Position numbers and translations under genes: made by a program. Under the pieces are notes generated by a model, which saw only the letters and a list, made by a program, of their open reading frames with translations, did no database searches and was not told the DNA's origin. Shown one piece after another: positions 1-6,595 of a stretch of 11,007 nucleotides of DNA (the stretch's first letter is position 1; the number at the start of each line of letters is the position of its first letter). This DNA comes from JANYCD01 sp043738385 (lineage in GTDB: Bacteria; Pseudomonadota; Gammaproteobacteria; Burkholderiales; Rhodocyclaceae), in NCBI GenBank assembly GCA_043738385.1, contig JAYUGL010000246.1, positions 1-11,007 of the forward strand, given 5' to 3'.

Positions 1-34
1 GCCGTGGGGGTCACAACAACAAAGGAGAAGCACC

Positions 35-232
35 ATGACAAAACCAACTCATCGCGCGTACCTGGTCGAGAACGCCCCGGAGGGCAGCGACCGCAAAGCA
101 CGCTGGATCGAAGTTGGCGCCGTTTGGCCACACAAGAACGGTGTCGGCTTCGACCTGGTCATCCCGACCGGCATGGCTGTGTCCGGCCGCATCGTCTGCA
201 TGCCGCCGAGCGACGACAAGACCGCAAGCTAA
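35..232 (+). CDS. small conserved hypothetical protein, 65 aa
   Basis: The start is supported by AAAGGAG at 21-27, seven bases before ATG. The protein is short and soluble-looking, with no signal peptide or membrane segment. Its core reads as a run of short beta strands (WIEVGAVWPHK, GFDLVIPTGMAVSGRIV), and it ends in the polar tail PPSDDKTAS. I recognise the general pattern from small uncharacterised proteins in proteobacterial accessory regions but can give no function. The notable fact is that its last 62 bases recur at 2625-2686, on the far side of the Thoeris/HIT cassette. This gene therefore marks one edge of an exchangeable block. An imperfectly similar GGGGG-CACA stretch upstream of both copies hints that the second copy once had more of the gene, but this is weak. 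Confidence 0.8.
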   Translation: MTKPTHRAYLVENAPEGSDRKARWIEVGAVWPHKNGVGFDLVIPTGMAVSGRIVCMPPSDDKTAS

Positions 233-233
233 G
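172..233 (+). repeat. direct repeat, left copy (3' end of the 65-aa gene)
   Basis: These 62 bases match 2625-2686 in the same orientation, with six mismatches by hand alignment (about 90% identity, no gaps). The repeat covers the last 19 codons and the stop of the small gene. The two copies enclose exactly the HIT, thsA and thsB genes. Confidence 0.85.
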
Positions 234-248
234 ACCGGCGACGCCGGT
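234..248. other. short GC-rich stem-loop after the 65-aa gene
   Basis: ACCGGC-GAC-GCCGGT forms a perfect 6-bp stem with a 3-base loop, two bases after the stop codon. No T-run follows, so it is not a canonical intrinsic terminator, though it could pause transcription or protect the 3' end. Confidence 0.4.
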
Positions 249-339
249 GCGGGTCGATCAGCCCGTGCCGGCAGCTCGTCGCTCCGACGACTACCGGTCC
301 TGCGGATGTCCAGGAATCGAGTGTCGTACAAGCTTTAAC

Positions 340-780
340 TCAGGCCGGCCCCAAGAGTTTCTTCGCGATTTCATCCGTCTTCGAGACAGAGATCTCTTTC
401 ACTGGCCCGAATTCTGTTCCACCACCCTCAAGCGTACCCGCGACGTGGAAATGAACGTGGCTGATTGTTTGCCCTGCCGGCACCCCATTATTTTGCCAAA
501 CAGCAATCCCCGGCTTTGAGTAAGCGCGATCGATCAGGATTGCGACATCTCGCACCGCAATGGCAACAGATGCGACTTCAAGATCAGTGAGTTCGAGAAT
601 GGTTGTCACGTGCCGCACCGGCAATACAAGCAAATGGGGACGGCCTCTTTGTTCGCGCGTGACGAACGTAGCTGTATCTGACGTGCGGGACAAGATGGTG
701 TATGGGCGATCGCCTCTAAGGTAAGCGCAGAACGCACACCCATCATTTTTTGGAAGGTCAATACTCGATTTGTTACCCAT
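340..780 (-). CDS. HIT-family (histidine triad) hydrolase
   Basis: A 146-aa protein with the hallmark histidine triad SHVHFHVAG (His108, His110, His112). It is preceded by the conserved QNNGVPAGQTI segment. CAFC near the N-terminus (Cys15, Cys18) with His57 and the triad region could form the zinc site seen in many HIT proteins. HIT enzymes cleave nucleotide-phosphate linkages, such as adenosine phosphoramidates and dinucleoside polyphosphates, through a covalent nucleotidyl-histidine intermediate. The length is normal for a complete stand-alone HIT protein. The start is the ATG at 780; no strong SD is visible, and ATGGGT recurs three times just upstream. The gene follows thsB and thsA on the same strand after a 226-bp gap with no evident gene, so it may be transcribed separately. 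It lies inside the repeat-bounded cassette. A role in turning over the Thoeris nucleotide signal is inference only. Confidence 0.93.
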   Translation of the reverse strand: MGNKSSIDLPKNDGCAFCAYLRGDRPYTILSRTSDTATFVTREQRGRPHLLVLPVRHVTTILELTDLEVASVAIAVRDVAILIDRAYSKPGIAVWQNNGVPAGQTISHVHFHVAGTLEGGGTEFGPVKEISVSKTDEIAKKLLGPA

Positions 781-1006
781 GACGACCCATTAGACAGTAC
801 TTACCCATGTTTTCGCAGGCAAACGCTATGTTGATCTTGCTCCAATAGCCTATGAACTCACCCTTCGTTCGCCTGCCGAGATCAATCTTCACATTGTCAC
901 ATCCATACCGCCACGTTGGCGCTCTTCAAGACATCCACCTGCATTTTGCTTGCCAACAATGTACACGGTCGGTAGGCGGAAGCAGTCCAGAACGAATAAT
1001 GCCCAG

Positions 1007-2005
1007 TTACGCGCCCACAGCCACACCGGAGCCAACGTCGCTGACCGAGCGGAGCTCAGTATAGGTTGTCAAATATTTCAGGAACTCGCCAAGCTCGATC
1101 AAATCGATCTTATATTCGACAAAATCCTTGACCGAAATGACCACAGTGAATTGATCGCAAAACCGGTCAGATGTGCAAGCGGCGACCAAACTGCGCAAGA
1201 TCTCCTTCACGACCTCCTCACGAGTTTCGACCAGCTTGCCGAAGCCTGTGCCGAGAATTGGCACCCTCAGCCGAGGCAGCCCACCTCCCTTTTCAGAGAT
1301 GTACAACCACAGCGAGGAAAGTGCCGTACGAACATCCTCTATCGTTGTGCTAGCGACGAGATTGCCGTTCATGCGCGCCATAGCCACGAAGTAAGCATCT
1401 CGGCCGTGGGCGTTGATCTTTGCGACGGAGCCCATCTCGTACTGCATGCGCTTGCCCATACCCTTCTCGATCACGCTCAGCTCTTTGCAAGCGACGCTTC
1501 TTAGGCTTGCATCCAAATCGGTGTCCAAGTGCTGAACAGATGTTCCGTAATAGCGCTTTGTAAATTTTCCCTGCAGGCTATCTTGGCTGATGCCTGGACT
1601 TCCGATTGCGGTGTCGAAGGTCGTGTTTGTGCCAATTATGAGCGTGTAATTAGTGGCAAGTAAATCGCCTACCTCAATAGAGATGTTTAAATCACGCTTC
1701 TTGAGGAGAGCAGTTACTTTCGTCGTCGGTTTGAGGATGATCATAGCTGCAATGACCGCGACGCCAGAAATGGTCAGGATAACGCCCCAGTGGTGGGTAT
1801 CCAAGAACACTGTTAGCCAGTTGGTTTGCCCGGGGTCCTTGAATAAGTCAACGAGTTTCTTGCCAGCCTCTGCTGCCGCTGCGCCCATGCCGCAAACAGC
1901 AAAGAACGATTTCATAAACCTACCAAAGGAGAATTGCTTAGTCCAGTAGTGGGTCGAGAAAAAGATCCTGACAGACACCGGGATCAGTCCTACAACAAAC
2001 TCCAT
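1007..2005 (-). CDS. thsA: ThsA-like effector, membrane-anchored Macro domain (type II Thoeris)
   Basis: A protein of about 332 aa. The N-terminal ~95 residues hold hydrophobic segments around residues 29-47 and 74-92, and the extreme N-terminus is also apolar. The soluble remainder (about 105-330) has the pattern of the ThsA Macro domain (formerly DUF6430): IIGTNTTFDTAIG near the start, GKRMQYEMGSVAKI centrally, and the glycine-rich LRVPILGTGFGKL loop that would contact an ADP-ribose-like ligand. In type II Thoeris, the TIR partner's histidine-ADP-ribose signal binds the Macro domain, and the membrane segments are thought to execute cell death. The start is chosen as the ATG in the TGATG overlap with thsB's stop; a GTG one codon upstream (2008) is the alternative. 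The coupling to thsB implies co-translation. Composition is less GC-rich than the right half of the window. Confidence 0.85.
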   Translation of the reverse strand: MEFVVGLIPVSVRIFFSTHYWTKQFSFGRFMKSFFAVCGMGAAAAEAGKKLVDLFKDPGQTNWLTVFLDTHHWGVILTISGVAVIAAMIILKPTTKVTALLKKRDLNISIEVGDLLATNYTLIIGTNTTFDTAIGSPGISQDSLQGKFTKRYYGTSVQHLDTDLDASLRSVACKELSVIEKGMGKRMQYEMGSVAKINAHGRDAYFVAMARMNGNLVASTTIEDVRTALSSLWLYISEKGGGLPRLRVPILGTGFGKLVETREEVVKEILRSLVAACTSDRFCDQFTVVISVKDFVEYKIDLIELGEFLKYLTTYTELRSVSDVGSGVAVGA

Positions 2006-2514
2006 CACGAATCGATCCCGAGGCGGGCGTAGACCGCAGGCTCGTAATAAAATGCATCAATCTTCCTTTCGCGGGTGAATCGGGCGTGCTCAGCTGGCCA
2101 AGTCTCAAGCGCATACTGCAGGATGGCAGCCCTGAAGCTAATGTGAATTGCTAACTCATCCTTGATGATTGGGGGGCAGCGGTCAGGGTCCTGCTGGCGC
2201 AGGTTGTTCAAGTTTACTGCGATGATCGGAAGCCCCATAGCCAAAGCCTGTTCGATCTCCCAACGAACGAACTTATATAGGTATCGCGTATTTTGCCCAA
2301 TAAGCACGACCAATACCTTTGTGCTTTGCAAGCGGACGCGCAACTGTGCCTTGATTGACGCCTCCTGACTGGTGTCCCGGGCCGTGTTGATGTCGTGAGC
2401 GTTGTAAAAAGTGAACGTCGTGTGATCACTCTGGTGCCACGCCGTCATCAGGCGGTAGTAGTGGATGTCGTTGTCGCCGTCGAAGCAGACGTAGACCTTG
2501 TTTCGATAGGGCAT
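2005..2514 (-). CDS. thsB: ThsB-like TIR-domain protein (type II Thoeris signal synthase)
   Basis: A 169-aa protein that is essentially one TIR-like domain of the ThsB/DUF1863 type. The first strand is KVYVCFDGDNDIHYYR, followed by a helix ending HQSD and the strand FTFYNAHDI. Next comes the central strand TKVLVVLIGQNTRYLYKFV, then RWEIEQALAMGLPIIAVNL. The glutamate in RWEIEQAL (Glu86 or Glu88) sits where TIR NADases carry their catalytic Glu. In Thoeris, ThsB senses phage infection and converts NAD+ into a nucleotide signal that activates ThsA. AGGGAG seven bases upstream of ATG fixes the start. The gene leads the thsB-thsA pair, with stop and start overlapping as TGATG. A TATAGT-like -10 (2565-2570 on the opposite strand) is a possible promoter element, but no good -35 is seen. 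Confidence 0.87.
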   Translation of the reverse strand: MPYRNKVYVCFDGDNDIHYYRLMTAWHQSDHTTFTFYNAHDINTARDTSQEASIKAQLRVRLQSTKVLVVLIGQNTRYLYKFVRWEIEQALAMGLPIIAVNLNNLRQQDPDRCPPIIKDELAIHISFRAAILQYALETWPAEHARFTRERKIDAFYYEPAVYARLGIDS

Positions 2515-2624
2515 CTTTGGGCTCCCTGTTGATCTTTGCGGGCGATTCGATTGTGTACGGGGTCACTATATGGGCGCGAGCGTAGGGGGCACAGGTGAAC
2601 TTGCTCACATCGGCCACGACAGCC

Positions 2625-2686
2625 CATGGTCGTGTTCGGCCGCATCGTCTGTATGCCGCCGAGCAACGACAAGACCGCGAGCTAAG
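2625..2686 (+). repeat. direct repeat, right copy
   Basis: This is the partner of 172-233 at an offset of 2453 bases, with differences at six positions. It closes the HIT-thsA-thsB block on the right. Flanking sequence beyond the repeat is GC-rich on both sides but no longer clearly alignable by eye. Confidence 0.85.
2626..2685 (+). pseudogene. remnant of the 65-aa gene (C-terminal 19 codons)
   Basis: The reading frame from ATG encodes a 19-residue peptide ending FGRIVCMPPSNDKTAS. This matches the C-terminus of the protein at 35-232 apart from a few substitutions. Upstream in this frame there is a TGA at 2596-2598 and no similarity to the rest of the small gene, so it is a broken copy. No SD precedes it. 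It is best explained as a recombination scar. Confidence 0.75.
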
Positions 2687-2824
2687 GTCGAGGATGCCCG
2701 CGCCGGCGATCCCGGCGTGGGGTCCCTCCCTGCATCTTTCGCGGCGACGGATCAGCCAGGTAGTTCGACAAGCGGGAGGTAACACCGTCCGCCATTAGGC
2801 AACGGCTTTGGCTACACTGGATGG

Positions 2825-3727
2825 ATGAACAGCACCACACCGGTTGTCCCTGAAATTCGGATCGAACGGGAACTCTTGCGCTTCGAACATCCAGAACAGT
2901 GGCAGTCCCGCCCGGGATGGCGCGAGCGGATCAGCTTGTCGGAGCACAACTTGGCGCGAATTATCGGGGGTTACAACCTGGCGCGCGAGCATTGGCAACA
3001 CTGTGGCCTGTGCAACACCGTCCACGGTCGCGGCTACGTTGTTGGCACAACGGAAGACCTTGAGACGCAGATAGGCAAAGACTGCGGGCAGAAGCACTTG
3101 GGTGCCGTTTTCGAGGACCTTGAGCGCCGATTTGTCATCGCGCTCGAAGCACAGGATCGAATGAAAGGACTTCGTGCGCTACTTGTGCGGCGTGGCGAAT
3201 TGCTCTCGACCGCGAAACAGGCGCTGCAAGAATGCGAGCGGGCCTCTGCGGCCATCCTCGGAATTAAGCACAAGATTGGGCGTGAGCCGACCCTCGATGA
3301 TCTATATCGCAAGGCGCTCCATTCAGAGGGCTTAATCTACCTTGAGCGCCGAGTGTCGGATGTTGAATTCGAGCTCACAAAGCGTCGCTACGGGCGTGAG
3401 GCAGTCGGGCGTATAGACGGGTACTTTGCTACCCAAACTTTATCGCCGAAGACTCAAATTCAAGACAAAGTGTTGCCCCTCGTCACCAGTTTGTCAGAGG
3501 AAATGCTGGCCGGGTTGACGCAAAAAGGCTTGACGGCAAAGTCGAGAGAAGCCGATGAGGCATCAAGCATTCTTATCGATGCGAAGTCGTATGTGGAACT
3601 CGCGCGACGGTTCACCGCCAAGAAGAACTGGATGGCCTTGGCTTCAGCCTTCGGCCCCGGGCGATTAAAGACCAACGATCGCGGGCGCAGAATACTTCAG
3701 CAACTCATCGACCAAGGCACCGAGTAA
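2825..3727 (+). CDS. hypothetical protein with possible zinc site and helical region
   Basis: A 300-aa protein whose function I do not recognise. Residues 60-91 contain HCGLCNTVHGRGYVV and IGKDCGQKHLG. Cys60, Cys63, Cys87 and His91 would make a C2CH-type zinc site; this layout is familiar from uncharacterised phage and island proteins. Residues about 95-215 are charged and helix-rich (EDLERRFVIALEAQDRMK and onward), probably coiled coil. The C-terminal third is also helical and basic, so a nucleic-acid role is possible but unproven. There is no signal peptide or TM segment. No SD precedes the ATG. A TACACT -10-like hexamer (2813-2818) ends six bases before it, which would give a leaderless or near-leaderless mRNA. 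It is the only plus-strand gene between the small gene and the integrase, convergent with the nuclease genes. Confidence 0.82.
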   Translation: MNSTTPVVPEIRIERELLRFEHPEQWQSRPGWRERISLSEHNLARIIGGYNLAREHWQHCGLCNTVHGRGYVVGTTEDLETQIGKDCGQKHLGAVFEDLERRFVIALEAQDRMKGLRALLVRRGELLSTAKQALQECERASAAILGIKHKIGREPTLDDLYRKALHSEGLIYLERRVSDVEFELTKRRYGREAVGRIDGYFATQTLSPKTQIQDKVLPLVTSLSEEMLAGLTQKGLTAKSREADEASSILIDAKSYVELARRFTAKKNWMALASAFGPGRLKTNDRGRRILQQLIDQGTE

Positions 3728-3834
3728 CCCGGCCCGCCGTGAAATACAAGGTCTTGTGCACCTAGATTTATTAGAACACCAGATGCGCCTGTAAGTTTTT
3801 CATGCGTCGGTACGACTTCGGTCTCCCTCTGGGT

Positions 3835-4344
3835 TTATGTCGCATCCAAAGTGATGCGGCTAAAGTCAATCGCAAGGTATTTTTCCCACTGAGGCTTACA
3901 GTGTTCAAGCGTGATGCCGGACTTTTTATCCGTGCGCTTGCCATTGAACCAAATCGAACGTAGACCGATATTCTTTCCGGTCTTGTTTTTCACGGCCTCA
4001 TTGTCGAATTCTTTTGATGTCATGATCCACATCATATCCATCCGCTCAGACCAGAAGATGAACCAGTAGTTTTCGCGTATCTCCTCATGTGGAATTGCGG
4101 CAAAGAGTGCTGCATCGCCAGGAACAACATCTTTGGATCGAGCTTTGATCTGAATAAGAGCTGTCGAACCATCATGTCGTTTGATGATGGCATCGACGGC
4201 ATGGTCATCGACGAGCGGAACATACACGTCGAGGCCTTCCTTGAGCATGCGCCCAATGATCCAGTACTCAATCCTCTTGCCAAATGCTGCGGAGTTGCGG
4301 AAGGTTTTACCGGACTTCTTCGGGGTCGTGTCTTTGCCGGGCAT
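3835..4344 (-). CDS. PD-(D/E)XK-like nuclease domain protein
   Basis: A 169-aa protein from the ATG at 4344, chosen because GGAGA lies eight bases upstream; the ATG at 4401 has no SD and would add 19 residues. The fold signature is clear. FGKRIEYWIIGRML supplies a helix glutamate (Glu26). GLDVYVPLVDDHAVDAII supplies the metal-binding Asp51. The next strand, TALIQIKARSK, gives Q-x-K (Gln65, Lys67) instead of E-x-K, a common variant in Mrr- and HJR-type nucleases. It is followed by a helix and a WFIFWSER strand. The size suits a single catalytic domain with no recognition domain. The gene lies 121 bp downstream of the GIY-YIG/EVE gene on the same strand, so the two may form one unit. A DNA-cutting role is likely; the substrate is unknown. 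Confidence 0.78.
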   Translation of the reverse strand: MPGKDTTPKKSGKTFRNSAAFGKRIEYWIIGRMLKEGLDVYVPLVDDHAVDAIIKRHDGSTALIQIKARSKDVVPGDAALFAAIPHEEIRENYWFIFWSERMDMMWIMTSKEFDNEAVKNKTGKNIGLRSIWFNGKRTDKKSGITLEHCKPQWEKYLAIDFSRITLDAT

Positions 4345-4465
4345 TGGTGAAGTCTCCAAAGCTATGCGTCGAGCACGTCCCAGCGAGTGATTGAAGGGCA
4401 TGCATATCTGCGCAAAGTTTTCTAGATTTACGGTTGGGCAAAATAGTTTTGCTGCTACATATGCC

Positions 4466-5269
4466 TTAGACTAAATACTTACCCACATCAATGCCAAAGG
4501 AATTTTGAAGAAAGTTAACCGTTGCAGGTTGCCCGTCGAGCGAGGCGCGAACGTGCGTGGTTGTATATAGTCCTGATTTTGCCATCCATTTGGCATTTTG
4601 TCGCTCGTCTGCTTTGATCCATTTGACTGTGCAAACATATTCACACAGATCGTCAGATTCTGAATTTTTCCCCATGTTTTTGCATTTTAGTGCATGGCTG
4701 AGTAATGGCTTGCCGTCTATTATGACTTCGCGAATTGGTTTGGCTTCAGATGTTATTTGACCAATTCCGACGAAGCCGCGTCGTTTTAGGTAGGCGGCGA
4801 TAACATCGCCTTTTTGGAAGCCAAGCATTGCATCGCGCCATCGAGTGCCTTGGCCGGCGGATATAAATCCGAATTTGTGATAGTCATCCCAATCGCGATG
4901 CTGCCCTTCGCCGATGTTGTAATAATAGAAGCCGCATTGGTAATCGAAGCCTGTCAGTAGCGTGTGAAGTGTGTTGTGGGGTCGAAAATTGTCTGAATAG
5001 TGACCTGAAGAAACATTGGTAAGTTGCCGCCCCAACTTCCATAGTAGAGTTTTCTCAACAAGAAGGGCGTCGTGCTCTGAAAGGTCGCGTGCAATTACTC
5101 GAATAATTGGCTTTAGATTGGCTTTGTGTATGGCGGCAATTCGGCGAGTTTTTTCATTATCAGAACTATCCGATAAGTGAGCGTCTTTGCGGGAGCCTTT
5201 ACCTTTGCCGAAGTAAAACTCTTCGAGATTACGTGGGTCAATGTATACGTAGACGTAATAGTTATTCAT
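4466..5269 (-). CDS. GIY-YIG nuclease fused to EVE/PUA-like domain
   Basis: A 267-aa protein with two domains. Residues 3-85 form a GIY-YIG domain of the LEM-3/COG3680 type: YYVYVYIDP, then EEFYFGKGKGSRKDAHL with the conserved Arg27, and the metal-binding glutamate in LLVEKTLLWKLG (Glu72) followed by TN. Residues about 116-255 match the EVE/PUA-like pattern: NIGEGQHRDWDDYHKFGFISAG, then LGFQKGDVIAAYLKRRGFVGIGQIT. EVE and related PUA-like folds bind modified bases in DNA or RNA, so the fusion suggests a modification-dependent endonuclease (type IV restriction). The start has AAGG six bases upstream. The gene is markedly AT-richer than the integrase upstream, which points to recent transfer. 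It could instead act on modified RNA. Confidence 0.88.
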   Translation of the reverse strand: MNNYYVYVYIDPRNLEEFYFGKGKGSRKDAHLSDSSDNEKTRRIAAIHKANLKPIIRVIARDLSEHDALLVEKTLLWKLGRQLTNVSSGHYSDNFRPHNTLHTLLTGFDYQCGFYYYNIGEGQHRDWDDYHKFGFISAGQGTRWRDAMLGFQKGDVIAAYLKRRGFVGIGQITSEAKPIREVIIDGKPLLSHALKCKNMGKNSESDDLCEYVCTVKWIKADERQNAKWMAKSGLYTTTHVRASLDGQPATVNFLQNSFGIDVGKYLV

Positions 5270-5337
5270 TTTGCGCCTTAGCTGTTTTCATTGATTGGTA
5301 TGTGTGGCACGCACCAATAGGTGCCTTAGTGATGAGG

Positions 5338-6297
5338 CTAGATCACGATTCGCTCGACCTCATCAAGGCTGACTTGATCGTTCCGTCGATCATAGAGGCC
5401 TGTGGTTCTGGCGCTTTCGTGGTTTGCCATTTGTTGAGCCACTTCGAGCTTGCCGCCATTCTTCAGGTACTCGGTAATGCCCGTGGCACGAAAACTGTGG
5501 CAGCCGATCTTGGTGCCGACGCCGGCAGCCAGCGCGCGCCGGCCGATCATGCGGTAGACATCGGCCTGGCTCATTGGTCGGTCTGAGAGTTTGCCGGTAC
5601 GCGTGATGGCCGAGCGGAACAAGAAGCCCTTGGCGTCCACCAGGGCGGCGCCTTCGATGTAGGCGTGCAGGTAGGTGTCCAGGTTGTGGTGGCAGGGCAT
5701 TTCATGCTGCTTGCCGCCTTTTTCGTGCAGGCGCACCCAGGTGCGACGGCTCTGCACATAGACATCCTCGACCCGCATCTTGATCGCCGCACCGACACGG
5801 GCAAAGGTGTAGACCATGAGGCCGATCAGCGCACGATCGCGCAGGCCGATCTGGGTGCTGATGTCGATGGCATCGAGCATGGCGCGCGCTTCTTCGGCAC
5901 CAAGCACGGGGGTCTTGCCTTTCTTGACCGAGTGCTTTGGCCCGCGCACCGAGCTGGCTGGGTTCATGGCGATGACCTGGCCAACCACTAGCCAGTCGAA
6001 AAGCATGCGGATGCCGGCCAGGTGCAACTTGACCGATGGTGCAGACAAACGGAGCTGCAGGGTCTCGATGTAGGCCGCGACGTGCACCGGCTCGATATCG
6101 CGCAGCTCGGTCAGGCCCGCTTGGTCGCACCAAGCGGCGAACTCAGTCGCGGCGCGTGCGTAGGCCTTGCGCGTGTTCGGGTTGCGGATGTTGGCGGTGA
6201 AGAACTCGACGTAGCGCTTGCCGGCCGCCGGAGACGGCGCGAAGAGCGCCGGCAGCGTCGCTGAGGTGCCGCCAACCGTAGTCAATGCCTGTGTCAT
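5338..6297 (-). CDS. tyrosine recombinase / integrase
   Basis: A 319-aa protein, full length for a tyrosine recombinase. The N-terminal SAM-like core-binding domain spans about residues 28-115 (TRKAYARAATEFAAWCDQAG). The catalytic domain follows with the expected residues: Arg167 (FARVGAAI), Lys193/196 in the beta-hairpin EKGGKQHEMP, His267 and Arg270 (HSFRATG), His293 (ANHES) and the nucleophile Tyr302 (TTGLYDRR). All are intact, so it should be active. It cuts and rejoins DNA at a specific site to integrate or excise an element. The leader AAAAAGGGGCAAGGC before ATG contains the ribosome site. A perfect inverted repeat lies just upstream (6323-6354). The GC-rich codon use is unlike that of the GIY-YIG gene downstream. 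Confidence 0.96.
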   Translation of the reverse strand: MTQALTTVGGTSATLPALFAPSPAAGKRYVEFFTANIRNPNTRKAYARAATEFAAWCDQAGLTELRDIEPVHVAAYIETLQLRLSAPSVKLHLAGIRMLFDWLVVGQVIAMNPASSVRGPKHSVKKGKTPVLGAEEARAMLDAIDISTQIGLRDRALIGLMVYTFARVGAAIKMRVEDVYVQSRRTWVRLHEKGGKQHEMPCHHNLDTYLHAYIEGAALVDAKGFLFRSAITRTGKLSDRPMSQADVYRMIGRRALAAGVGTKIGCHSFRATGITEYLKNGGKLEVAQQMANHESARTTGLYDRRNDQVSLDEVERIVI

Positions 6298-6322
6298 GCC
6301 TTGCCCCTTTTTGCTCGCTCAA

Positions 6323-6354
6323 TTATGACTGATAACGTCCTTTATCAGTCATAA
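6323..6354. repeat. perfect 13-bp inverted repeat with 6-bp spacer
   Basis: TTATGACTGATAA (6323-6335) and its exact reverse complement (6342-6354) flank the 6-base spacer CGTCCT. It sits between the 63-aa ORF stop and the integrase ATG. Tyrosine recombinase core sites consist of two inverted 11-13 bp arms around a 6-8 bp crossover spacer, so the geometry fits an attachment/crossover site. It could also be an operator controlling the integrase. It has no T-run and is AT-rich, so it does not look like a terminator. Confidence 0.8.
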
Positions 6355-6546
6355 CTAATACGGGAAAGCACTGTCGATGGACAGGTCCCGGGGCTGCAGC
6401 ACTGCAGCCTTACGCGGAGTGATCCGGGTCGCGAACATCTGGTCCATGTCCAGCAGCGCCTTTGCTAGCTTCTTTCGCGCAGGCGAATAGATGCGGAGCG
6501 CGGCCACGGCCAACATGCGGTCGGTAAGTTGCTCAGGCACTCGCAA
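6355..6546 (-). CDS. small ORF upstream of the integrase, 63 aa
   Basis: The frame opens with TTG at 6546, just after an in-frame TAA; GTG at 6540 is the alternative. AAGG about nine bases before TTG could serve as SD. The encoded peptide is helical and basic (RKKLAKALLDMDQM) with GC-rich third positions consistent with coding. It ends with TAG directly against the inverted repeat, upstream of and in line with the integrase, so it could be a co-transcribed accessory such as an excisionase-like or regulatory protein. No HTH is recognisable and I assign no function. Confidence 0.5.
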   Translation of the reverse strand: MRVPEQLTDRMLAVAALRIYSPARKKLAKALLDMDQMFATRITPRKAAVLQPRDLSIDSAFPY

Positions 6547-6595
6547 AAACCGGCCTTACAAATTCGAATCGAGATCAGCGCCAAGGAGCCCAACG

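Noticed and set aside
781..1006. Possible extra gene in the gap between HIT and thsA
   Set aside because: Only short frames without SD or recognisable protein pattern; treated as intergenic.
950..1504. A long plus-strand frame over thsA
   Set aside because: It lies opposite the Macro-domain gene, has no SD, and its translation shows no family pattern.
2570..2798. Plus-strand frames over the right direct repeat
   Set aside because: They read the repeat out of the frame that matches the 65-aa gene; the matching frame is only a remnant.
3728..3834. Terminator between the convergent 300-aa and PD-(D/E)XK genes
   Set aside because: No stem-loop followed by a T-run is visible on either strand.
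4345..4401. N-terminal extension of the PD-(D/E)XK-like protein
   Set aside because: The upstream ATG has no SD, whereas the ATG at 4344 has GGAGA at good spacing.
5311..5324. GCACC-AATA-GGTGC stem-loop between the integrase and the GIY-YIG gene
   Set aside because: The stem is only 5 bp and no T-run follows on either strand; too weak to call a terminator.
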